A stretch of DNA of 64,000 nucleotides from Flavobacterium sp. CFS9 (GTDB lineage Bacteria; Bacteroidota; Bacteroidia; Flavobacteriales; Flavobacteriaceae), in the NCBI RefSeq assembly GCF_041154745.1, contig NZ_AP031573.1:4154001-4218000 (forward strand), written 5' to 3'. Both the position numbers and the translations under genes were made by a program. Shown in pieces: positions 26,397-36,500 of this stretch (within the stretch, counting starts at the first letter, position 1; every line of letters starts with the position of its first letter). The notes under the pieces are model-generated. The model was given only the letters and a program-made list of their open reading frames with translations. It did not search any database and was not told the origin of the DNA.

Positions 26397-27392
26397 TTAG
26401 CTGATATTAAAAGAAACCTCAGCCATTTTTTCACTGAGCACCCATAAACGCTTGGCATTTTCTTCCTCTAAGGAATATAATTTCACTCCGGGAGTTACAG
26501 TAGAATCATTGGTTACTGAAGCGATTTCTACATCTTCACAGTATATCCCTCCAAGATCGTCAAGCAATGGACTTGTGGCACACCATACAGTTGTGGCTGC
26601 GCCTTGTGGAATGGTTTTTAAATTGGCCAATATTTCCGGCAAAATAGTTCCGTCCTGATCACAGAAACCCATTTTTTGAAACAATTCTAAGGGGGCTTCT
26701 CTGGCAAGTTCTGTTCCGTTTATAGATCCCGGATGTAATGAATAGGAGCGTACACCAAATTCTTTTCCGCGATTATCCAACTCGAGAGCAAATAAATTAC
26801 TGGCTGTTTTGGATTGTCCGTAGGCTTGTAAGGTTTCATACTCTCGGTAAAGAAAATTAGGATCATCAAAATGGAATGGAGCAAACTGATGTCCCTGAGA
26901 GGATACCTGAATGACTCTTGCTGAACCGGCTTTCTTTAAAGCAGGCCACAGTTGGGCTGTTAGCTGAAAGTGCGATAAGTAATTTGTAGCCAGTTGGGAT
27001 TCGATACCTCTATGATCCCGACGAAACGGAACCCACATAATCCCTGCGTTGTTAATGAGTAAATCTAATGGTCTGTTTGACAAGACGAACTTTTCGGCAA
27101 ACAGCCTGATAGAATCCGGATCCATTAAATCCATTAGTTCTAGTTCTATATTAGGTATATCTGCTAAGTTTTTCTTTGCCTTTGCAAGATCTCTGGCAGG
27201 CACTATAACGGTTGCTCCCGCAGAGGCAAGCGTTTTAACGGTTTCTAAACCAATTCCGGTATTTCCGCCTGTTACTATGGCAATTTTACCGCTAAGATCA
27301 ATTCCTTTAATGACATCGTTTGTGGTTGATTTTGCATTGAATCCTGAACCGATTGGTTTTTGCAAAGCCCCCTGATAATTGTTTGGTTTCAT
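26397..27392 (-). CDS. Short-chain dehydrogenase/reductase (SDR)
   Basis: A 331-residue enzyme from the start at 27392 (MKPNNYQGALQKPIGSGF). It has the NAD(P) motif TGGNTGIGLETV (about residues 42-53), the NNAG motif in LLINNAGIMW, and the catalytic Ser in VSSQGHQF with the YGQSK motif (Tyr and Lys). The layout is that of classical SDRs close to retinol-dehydrogenase/WW-domain oxidoreductase-like members. The substrate is unknown. The AraC regulator follows on the same strand, suggesting substrate-responsive control. Confidence 0.93.
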   Translation of the reverse strand: MKPNNYQGALQKPIGSGFNAKSTTNDVIKGIDLSGKIAIVTGGNTGIGLETVKTLASAGATVIVPARDLAKAKKNLADIPNIELELMDLMDPDSIRLFAEKFVLSNRPLDLLINNAGIMWVPFRRDHRGIESQLATNYLSHFQLTAQLWPALKKAGSARVIQVSSQGHQFAPFHFDDPNFLYREYETLQAYGQSKTASNLFALELDNRGKEFGVRSYSLHPGSINGTELAREAPLELFQKMGFCDQDGTILPEILANLKTIPQGAATTVWCATSPLLDDLGGIYCEDVEIASVTNDSTVTPGVKLYSLEEENAKRLWVLSEKMAEVSFNIS

Positions 27393-27422
27393 TTTAATGA
27401 TTTTTAGATGAATATTACAAGA

Positions 27423-27491
27423 CAAAGTTATAGGGAAGCCGGAGGAGGGACTTTGTTCAGAATGTCATTTTACTTTGCTTAAAATGTCATT
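27423..27491 (-). promoter_or_regulatory. SDR promoter with two AraC-type direct repeats
   Basis: On the minus strand TAACTTTG (27430-27423) is a -7 box about 30 bases before the SDR start. Upstream are two identical AATGTCATT words (plus-strand coordinates 27461-27469 and 27483-27491) exactly 22 bases apart, about -45 and -67 from the expected start of transcription. There is no clear TTG at -33, which fits an activator-dependent promoter. The gap 27393-27767 has no gene. Confidence 0.6.
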
Positions 27492-27673
27492 GCGTTTAAA
27501 AGGTTGTAAAGACTGGATATGCACGAGAATCACACAGTAGGATTATATTGAATTGCTTTTAAAATAGCATTAAATATCTTGTTAATTTATTAGATATTGA
27601 ATTAATGACAGTTTCTTTAAGTTTAAATTGCTTATTTTATCAAATTCATAGCAATTGATTAGGTTCTTATTGA

Positions 27674-27681
27674 TAATTTTG
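27674..27681 (+). promoter_or_regulatory. Candidate -7 box (TAATTTTG) of the kinase gene
   Basis: Matches TAnnTTTG 87 bases before the start codon; a TTG lies 16 bases before it, somewhat close. Confidence 0.4.
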
Positions 27682-27767
27682 CCGCTGTAAATTTTGAATG
27701 GGTATGGATTAAGTGACGAAAGGATTTACTTTAGAAATCAGAGTAACGATTTTAATTCATAAAATTT

Positions 27768-29504
27768 ATGTTTTCAAACTGCACTTCCAATAACTTTATA
27801 AAACACTTCTTTTTTTTATTCTTTTTATTTTCGATTCATTTAAATGCTCAGGAATTTAGTCCAAGAATCAAAGTTTTACAAGAGAAGCTAAGAAATTATG
27901 ATAATCGAAATCAATTGGACAGTCTTATTTATTCCATTGATGAACATTTAGCCAGACCTAATTTAAGTGTTTTCGAACTTCAGATGGGATATTTTTTTAA
28001 GGCAAATTATTATAAGATAATTGGAAGGCCTTCAGATGCTATTCTTGCTTTAGACAAATCAGTCGCGTTTAAAGGAGAAGGAAAGGAATCTGAGAAAACC
28101 TATAACAGAAGTTTATACATATTGGCTGATTTATTTTTTACTCAGAAAGAATATAAAAAAGCGTTTCATTATGCCAGTTTGTGTCAGGATAAAATTTCAC
28201 CTGCAGATAGTCCGGGCAATTATATCGTGCTTCATTTGATTCTGGGGTATTATCATTACATCAACTATGACAATAAAAAGAGCATGAAAGAATTTTTGCA
28301 CGCAGAAAGTGTAGCAAAAAAATATCACCCTTGTAAGCTGGCTGAAGTTTATGTTAAAACAGCCCGTGTTTATAGCAGACAAAATAAAATAGAAAAAGCA
28401 AAAGAAGCCATTGCTCAAAGTATAAAAATTGCAGATAGCTGTAATGCTACAGAGAATAAAATTAATGCTTTGAGAACCTTACGAGAAATTATGGTAGAGC
28501 GGGGAGAGTTTGAGGCCGCCCACAAAACATTTGAAAGGCTCGATCGATTGGTAGGGATAGAAGACATGAAGATTCGAAACAGCAGAATCGACTCGTTTGA
28601 AATTGCAAATAAGATCAGGTTAAAAGAACAGCAGAATACTTACCTGAAAAGAATTAACGATAATAAAGAAGAGCGTCTGCAAAAACAGAAAGTGGCTCTT
28701 GTTGCTTCGTTGATCGGAATTACTTTATTAATCATATTATTGTATTCGATTGTAGTGCTGACCAAAAAACAACGAATTACTAATGAAACGCTAAAACAGC
28801 AAAAAGAGCAAATTGAAGTAAAGAATAATGATCTTAAACGTCTTAATTTATTGCACCAAAAGATTTTTACGGTAATCTCTCATGATTTTAAGGAACCCAT
28901 TACGACCTTAAAAATTTTATTAGAAAAGGAAGAAATTCTTAAAAATGAAAATGAAATTGTATCAACTTACATGAAAGCAATCGGGCAGCAATTGGAGCAA
29001 TCGGATGCTATGCTTACCAGTTTACTGGATTGGGCCAAAATGGAATTGATCACCGCACAATCGGGTTATAGCGAGATCATGCTTCACAATCTTATCAATG
29101 GGGCCTGTAAAGAATTAGGACATCAGGTAAGAGCCAAGAATATTACAATTGAACTGAAGGTCGCAAAAGGAACAATCGTAGTTTTCAACTCAGCCGTTTT
29201 AAGTATAGTCTTGCGAAACGTTATCAACAATGCCATTAAGTTTAGTTACGCAGACAGTACTATTGTTATCGAATATGAAAATCATGAAATCATCGTAACA
29301 GATTCGGGTAAAGGAATCGAACAAAAGAAGATTGACAAATTATTCAAACAGAAAATAAATCCGGGACTGGGCACTAATCTGGAATCGGGGTTTGGAATCG
29401 GGCTCTATTTGTGTCAGGAATTAATGTTGAAAAATAAAGGTACACTTGCCGTTTTTAACAATGAATCAGCAGGTTGTACGTTCAAAATTATCTTGCCGAA
29501 ATAG
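27768..29504 (+). CDS. Sensor histidine kinase with TPR-like sensor region
   Basis: A 578-residue protein with a signal peptide (to about residue 27, HLNAQ), a helical TPR-like region (about 30-290) with AxxxY repeats, one transmembrane helix (about 310-331), a coiled coil, a HisKA H-box VISHDFKEPITTL (H372), and a HATPase domain with NVINNAIKFS (N-box), DSGKGIEQ (G1) and SGFGIGLYLCQEL (G2). This layout is common in Bacteroidota kinases paired with LuxR-type regulators. The response-regulator gene follows after 47 bases. The long helical part is probably periplasmic. Confidence 0.95.
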   Translation: MFSNCTSNNFIKHFFFLFFLFSIHLNAQEFSPRIKVLQEKLRNYDNRNQLDSLIYSIDEHLARPNLSVFELQMGYFFKANYYKIIGRPSDAILALDKSVAFKGEGKESEKTYNRSLYILADLFFTQKEYKKAFHYASLCQDKISPADSPGNYIVLHLILGYYHYINYDNKKSMKEFLHAESVAKKYHPCKLAEVYVKTARVYSRQNKIEKAKEAIAQSIKIADSCNATENKINALRTLREIMVERGEFEAAHKTFERLDRLVGIEDMKIRNSRIDSFEIANKIRLKEQQNTYLKRINDNKEERLQKQKVALVASLIGITLLIILLYSIVVLTKKQRITNETLKQQKEQIEVKNNDLKRLNLLHQKIFTVISHDFKEPITTLKILLEKEEILKNENEIVSTYMKAIGQQLEQSDAMLTSLLDWAKMELITAQSGYSEIMLHNLINGACKELGHQVRAKNITIELKVAKGTIVVFNSAVLSIVLRNVINNAIKFSYADSTIVIEYENHEIIVTDSGKGIEQKKIDKLFKQKINPGLGTNLESGFGIGLYLCQELMLKNKGTLAVFNNESAGCTFKIILPK

Positions 29505-29551
29505 GGAAAACCGCTATTTATTTAACAATTATTTTGTCGCTAATTTGTGCT

Positions 29552-30172
29552 ATGATACATATTGCATTTTTTGAAGACCAACCTATTGTTTGTGGGGGTC
29601 TTACTAGTTTTTTTTCAAATCAAAAAGATTTGGAAGTGCTTTTTTACGCGACAAATAAGCAAGATTTATATCTTAAAGTTCAGGAGCATTCAGGATTAGA
29701 TTTAATTATTGTAGATCTGATTGCAAGTGATGTGCAGGGACTGGAAGTTTATGAATACCTTCACAAAAATCACCCTGATTTACGAGTAATTGCTTTTACC
29801 TCTCTTTCGAGTCCCATATTAGTCGAAAACTTATTGGCTATGGGCGTAAAAGGTTACGTGAATAAAAATCAGGACAGCGAAGATCTTTTAGAAGCTATTA
29901 GATTAGTATGGGAAGGCGGAGTTTATCTGCCGGACGACTATGCCTTTTTATCCAAACAAAATAGGGTAGGCACAGCAATTACGCTAACGGCAAAAGAGCT
30001 TACGATCATGCAATACATTATTAGAGAATTTACTACAGCCGATATTGCCGGCGAACTAAAGCTTTCGGTCAATACGGTCGAAAATCACAGAAAAAACATT
30101 TTTAGCAAACTCGACGTGAGTAATGTTGCCGGTATGGTGCGCGAGGCATCAAAACTGGGGCACATCAACTAG
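29552..30172 (+). CDS. NarL/LuxR-type response regulator
   Basis: A 206-residue response regulator. The start at 29552 (MIHIAFFEDQPIVCGGL) is chosen because the receiver domain begins there; a longer frame from 29474 overlaps the kinase gene. Acidic pocket E8/D9, phospho-acceptor D55 (LIIVDLIAS), and Lys in GYVNKNQDS are present, followed by a LuxR helix-turn-helix (TTADIAGELKLSVNTVENHRKNIFSKL). It forms a cognate pair with the preceding kinase. The giant adhesin gene is 363 bases downstream on the same strand and is a possible target. Confidence 0.95.
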   Translation: MIHIAFFEDQPIVCGGLTSFFSNQKDLEVLFYATNKQDLYLKVQEHSGLDLIIVDLIASDVQGLEVYEYLHKNHPDLRVIAFTSLSSPILVENLLAMGVKGYVNKNQDSEDLLEAIRLVWEGGVYLPDDYAFLSKQNRVGTAITLTAKELTIMQYIIREFTTADIAGELKLSVNTVENHRKNIFSKLDVSNVAGMVREASKLGHIN

Positions 30173-30535
30173 AGTATAGTGTGATGATTTAAGTCAGTTT
30201 GACTTGAATCTAATCGCTGTAATTTTTGAATATCACGGGATATTCGAAGAGACTTTGTATGGAATTTTAATTATTTATTATATGGTGAACTTTACTTTTT
30301 TTAAACCCCGGTTTTTTGTTAGAAGAAGCGCTCTGGAGGAGGGTTTCTTAATCTCTTTTACTTCGCTTGATTTTGATGCTTTTATCCGAAAAAGTAATCG
30401 TTTTTCACTCGATACATGTATTAAAATTTTTTTTTACGCTCATGCGTTCGCTATGGCAGCAGGAATTAAAGTGGCATTCAGGTTGTTATCGGGAGATAAA
30501 TACTATAGCAGTTATTACTAATCAAAACTATTAAA
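30173..30535 (+). other. Leader region between the response regulator and the giant adhesin
   Basis: No convincing gene. It contains the short palindrome AAGTCA-GTT-TGACTT (30191-30205) that could bind a regulator. No TAnnTTTG box was found close to the adhesin start, so transcription may begin further upstream or need an activator. A TTG-started 105-codon frame (30204-30521) crosses it but is not credible as a gene. Confidence 0.4.
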
Positions 30536-33500
30536 ATGTTGAATAAAATTACATTAAAATTAAGGCAATTGCAGCTGACCTTTGTACTGTGCTTCCTTTC
30601 TCTTTTCAGTGGATGGAATGTCTTTGCTGAGGGATCTAAGGATTTGTTCCCCAGTGGGGCGACAGGGAATAGAAGTTGGATGACCAGTTCAAGTCAAAAT
30701 ATTAGATTGGGTTCCGGAATGTTTATTGGAGGTGTTAATCAGGGTCGGCATTATGTTTATGTCAAAGCCGGAGAAACAATTTATGTAGGTTCAAGTGCTC
30801 AGGGAATCGGTTCCGGTACAATTAACTTTAAAACACCAAGCGGAACAGTTTATTCGTCAGGGACGGACAAAGTAACGGGTTTAATAGCTAGTCGAACCGA
30901 AGAGCTTGCGGGACCAGCTGCTTTAAGCCCTGGGGGATATAAAGCTTATTCAAAAATCGTAGAGCCTTCGGAGGCGGGAATTTGGGAAATTGAATTTATT
31001 TCACCTGTTCCAAGTGCAACTCCTAATGCAGGAACAACTGTATTAGCTGCTAATGCAAGTTGGACTTCAACAAACGCTGCGCACCAACCGACCAATAATT
31101 CATTGATTTTGGCTTGGGATATTACGGTTGCTTCAAGTACAGGAGTACAACCCGGACGTACATTCTTAAATGTATTTACAGGAAATATGGGAGCAAATAG
31201 CAGGGCTTTCAATGGAAAATTTCATGTTTTAACGATTGATGGTTATCGTTATTTAGTAGAAGGAAATGGAATGGATCCTTTTGTTTTCGCTTTCTTTTCA
31301 AATAATAACGGAGTTAAATCCAGAACTACCGGTTTGCCAATTTATAAGAGTGCGGCTATGGTCGATGTGGAAAACAATACTAATTCAGCTTCACCTTCGA
31401 CGACTCCGTATTTATATTATCCTCCAGAAAATTTTGGCTCAGGGAATGATGTTACGAATAAATTGTTCTATCAGAATCCTGATTTGACAATGCCAACTTC
31501 AGCTTCGGTTAATGTAGGAGGTTCAACTGTAACAACTTGGTTGGTGAATAATGTGGTAGTAGCATCTATTTCGAATATCTTCATTTCGGGATCTGAAGGC
31601 TCAATTGGAGTAGGAACACCTCCGTTAGGAAGTTATATAAATTTCACTGCCAGTACAAATGGTAATGCTTTAGTTCAGCTGGACGGTGATAATGATGGCG
31701 TGTATACAGGAAACAAAGACAGAATTATACTTGTAGCTGCCAAAACGGGTGCCAATAAATTATATTGGGATGGTAAGTTTAAAGATGGGACTTATGCTTC
31801 TACTGGTTTAAACTTAAATTTAAATGTAGTTATTTTTAATGGAGAAGTCCATTTTCCTTATGTAGATGCAGAAAATAATTCGAATGGTTTTCGGGTTTCC
31901 AGGTTAAATGGTAATAACAGTCCTGATGATAAAGTTTACTGGGATGATTCAGATCCATCATTTATTTCAGCGACAGGAGAATCTAACCCTAAAACAAATA
32001 TTACTTTTCCGGGACTATCCAGTGCTTCTAATGGACATAAATGGTCAAGTTCCTATGGTGATAACCGAACATTGGATACATGGGCATATATGACTACGAC
32101 ATCTCCTGTAGTTACGGTTCCTGTTGTTCAGAATGCTGCCGATTTAGCAGTAACAAGTATTAGTGATGTAACTAGCGGTAGTGTAGGTACGGATGTTACT
32201 TATACAGTGGTTGTAAAAAATATAGGAGGACCCAATAATGTAACGGGGGCAAAATTTAAGTTTTCGGATTTAGTTTCGGGAGCAAATTTGGCGGTGCAAT
32301 CTTTTTCCTCTTCTTCTACTTTAGGAGGTGCAGTTACTGCACAAACTATTAGTGGAGGTGTACTTGATGCTACGGTTGATTTACCAAAAGATGCGACAAT
32401 TACATTTATAATTATCGGAAAGATATTAGCACCGGCCGGTACTAATGTAAACGTCAAAGCAACGATCATGCGTCCCGAAGATTTAACAGACCCGGATGCT
32501 ACTGCCGATACACATGTTGGAACACCTCCGGTAGATCCGGATGTTGAATGTGACGGAACGCCTAGCGGGGTTGGTTGTAACAATATAAAGACTGATGTTT
32601 TTACGGTTACTAGTCTTCCTTTGCCATTTCCATCTACTACAAACTCTTGTTTAGGAGTGTTTTTAAGTGATGTAATTTCGTCTAATCCGCCAACCAGTAT
32701 CTATAAACCGGCAACTTTTACAGGAGATTTTATTGGTCGTGATAACGCCATTAACTTTGCCGTTGGAGGGAATCTTACGATAACAAATGGTGCCGAATAC
32801 GAAGGACGTAGTTTTGTATATGGAAATTTTACCATGAACAAAACAAGTGCTTTTAATTTGGGAGTGGCCGGAGTAGGGTCTTTTATTGTACCGGATGATA
32901 ATAAAAATATTTTAACCATAGGGGGGAATTTTGATGCTTCAGCTGCTTCGGGTAATTTAATACTGGGAGGAGAAGTCGATGGTAAAAAGTCCTATGGAAC
33001 TATAGTTTATAAAGGTACTAAATCTCCTAATGTTAAAATTACAGGAGATGCGTCTAAAGTTATTAATGAAGCTACTCTAGATTTAACACCTTATAATGAT
33101 GCGTTCAATGCTTTACAGGTTTCAAGTACGGCCTGGAATCAGTTACCAAGTGATCCAAAGGTTACTTTTACAAATGATGGCTTTGGAACGTATACATTTA
33201 CTTGTTTGACACCTTCGGTTTCAAAATCGTATGTGATAAACATTCCTAATGTTTTAGCATCAAGACCAAATGGTACCGTTAATTTTGTAGGTTTTCCGGA
33301 TACAGCGAGTTTATTAATTAACGTACCTGGTACAACAACAAACTTTAATATCGCTACGTTCCAATTTAATGGCGTAACTCAGGCAGTAGGTAGCGGTAAC
33401 AAGGTACCCGCTAACGAAGTTACCCCTTTTTCATTACGAATTTTATGGAATTTACCTACCGCGACTACTGTTTCTTTAAAAGGAGCTCAGTTTTGGGGAA

Positions 33501-36500
33501 GTATGGTTATTCCACAACGTACAGGTACTGTTACCAATGAAATGATTGGTATGAACGGTCGTTTTATTGTGGGTGGAAATTTAATTCAAAACATTGGCGG
33601 TTCAGAAACACACAATTATCCTTTTAAAGGAGAAATTAGCAGTACTGATGCTCCGGTCGTTACGACACCGGTAAATTACTGTCAGGATGAAACAGCAACT
33701 GCTTTAACGGCAACAGGTTCAAACCTGAAATGGTATACTGCTCAAACAGGTGGTATTGGAAGCGCAACTGCACCGACACCTTCAACAACAACTGTTGGTA
33801 CCACGACTTATTATGTAACTCAGACGGTTGGAAATTGCGAAAGTGCCAGAACCGGAATTGATGTTATAGTTAAAGAAAAACCTGTAAAACCAACAACAGG
33901 AACAGTAACTCAACCAACTTGTTCAGTGGCTACAGGAAGTTTTACAATTTCAAATTACAATGCTGCTTATACTTATAGTGTAGCCCCATCAACAGGAGTT
34001 ACAATTTCAGGTGCTACAGTAACGGCTCCGGCAGGAACTTATGCCGTAACTGCTACATTAGAAACATGTAGTTCAGTAGTTTCAAATGATGTTGTGATCA
34101 ATGCACAACCAACAACTCCTGTAAAACCAACAACAGGAACAGTAACTCAGCCTACTTGTTCAGTGGCTACAGGAAGTTTTACAATTTCAAATTATAATGC
34201 TGCTTATACCTATTCTGTAAACCCATCAACAGGAGTTACAATTTCAGGCGCTACAGTAACTGCTCCGGCAGGAACTTATGCCGTAACTGCTACATTGGGA
34301 ACATGTAGTTCAGTAGTTTCAAATGATGTTGTGATCAATGCACAACCAACAACTCCTGTAAAACCAACAGCAGGAACAGTAACTCAGCCTACTTGTTCAG
34401 TGGCTACAGGAAGTTTTACAATTTCAAATTACAATGCTGCTTATACCTATTCTGTAAATCCATCAACAGGAGTTACAGTTTCAGGAGCTACAGTAACGGC
34501 TCCGGCAGGAACTTATGCCGTAACTGCTACATTAGGAACATGTAGTTCAGTAGTTTCAAATGATGTTGTAATCGCTAGTGAATGTGCTGGCATTTCAGTA
34601 AGCAAAAAAGGAGTTTATGTAGATGCTAACGCAGACGGAATCGTAAACGTAGGCGATAGAATCGACTATACATTTACCGTTACCAACACAGGAAACGTAA
34701 CCCTGGCTCCGGTAACCATTACCGATGCAAATGCAGTGGTAAGCGGAAGTCTGGCGAGTTTAGCACCAGGTGCAACAGACTCATCTAGTTTTACAGCCGT
34801 TCACACCATTACACTGGCTGATATGAATAACGGTCAGGTAGACAACGTGGCTACCGTAAGCGGAACCCCTCCAACAGGTCCTGCAGTGACGGCTAAGTCA
34901 ACCGATCCAAGTCCAATTTGTGCGACTTGTCCACCAAAAGATCCGGCTGCATGTCCAAGCTGTACCGTAGTTCCTTTAACGTCTTCACCAAAAGTGACAG
35001 TAAGCAAAAAAGGAGTTTATGTAGATGCTAACGCAGACGGAATCGTAAACGTAGGCGATAGAATCGACTATACATTTACCGTTACCAACACAGGAAATGT
35101 AACCCTGGCTCCGGTAACCATTACCGATGCAAATGCAGTGGTAAGCGGAAGTCTGGCGAGTTTAGCACCAGGTGCAACAGACTCATCTAGTTTTACAGCC
35201 GTTCACACCATTACACTGGCTGATATGAATAACGGTCAGGTAGACAACGTGGCTACCGTAAGCGGAACCCCTCCAACAGGTCCTGCTGTAACAGCTAAGT
35301 CAACCGATCCAAGTCCAATTTGTGCGACTTGTCCACCAAAAGATCCGGCTGCATGTCCAACCTGTACCGTAGTTCCTTTAACGTCTTCACCAAAAGTAAC
35401 AGTAAGCAAAAAAGCAACTTACGTAGATGCAAATGCAGACGGAATCGTAAACGTAGGCGATAGAATCGACTATACATTTACCGTTACCAACACAGGAAAT
35501 GTAACCCTGGCTCCGGTAACCATTACCGATGCAAATGCAGTGGTAAGCGGAAGTCTGGCGAGTTTAGCACCAGGTGCAACAGATTCGTCAAGTTTTACAG
35601 CCGTTCATACCATTACACTGGCTGATATGAATAACGGTCAGGTAGACAACGTGGCTACCGTAAGCGGAACCCCTCCAACAGGTCCTGCAGTGACGGCTAA
35701 GTCAACCGATCCAAGTCCAATTTGTGCGACTTGTCCACCAAAAGATCCGGCTGCATGTCCAAGCTGTACCGTAGTTCCTTTAACGTCTTCACCAAAAGTG
35801 ACAGTAAGCAAAAAAGCAACTTACGTAGATGCAAATGCAGACGGAATCGTAAACGTAGGCGATAGAATCGACTATACATTTACCGTTACCAACACAGGAA
35901 ATGTAACCCTGGCTCCGGTAACCATTACCGATGCAAATGCAGTGGTAAGCGGAAGTCTGGCGAGTTTAGCACCAGGTGCAACAGACTCATCTAGTTTTAC
36001 AGCCGTTCACACCATTACACTGGCTGATATGAATAACGGTCAGGTAGACAACGTGGCTACCGTAAGCGGAACCCCTCCAACAGGTCCTGCTGTAACGGCT
36101 AAGTCAACCGATCCAAGTCCAATTTGTGCGACTTGTCCACCAAAAGATCCGGCTGCATGTCCAAGCTGTACCGTAGTTCCTTTAACGTCTTCACCAAAAG
36201 TGACAGTAAGCAAAAAAGCAACTTACGTAGATGCAAATGCAGACGGAATCGTAAACGTAGGCGATAGAATCGACTATACATTTACCGTTACCAACACAGG
36301 AAACGTAACCCTGGCTCCGGTAACCATTACCGATGCAAATGCAGTGGTAAGCGGAAGTTTAGCGAGTTTAGCACCAGGTGCAACAGACTCATCTAGTTTT
36401 ACAGCCGTTCACACCATTACACTGGCTGATATGAATAACGGTCAGGTAGACAACGTCGCTACCGTAAGCGGAACCCCTCCAACAGGTCCTGCTGTAACGG

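Noticed and set aside
30204..30521. A TTG-started 105-codon frame between the response regulator and the adhesin
   Set aside because: It has a rare start, no recognisable domain, composition with many Phe/Tyr as expected from an AT-rich leader, and no visible promoter or ribosome site of its own. It is better read as a leader region.
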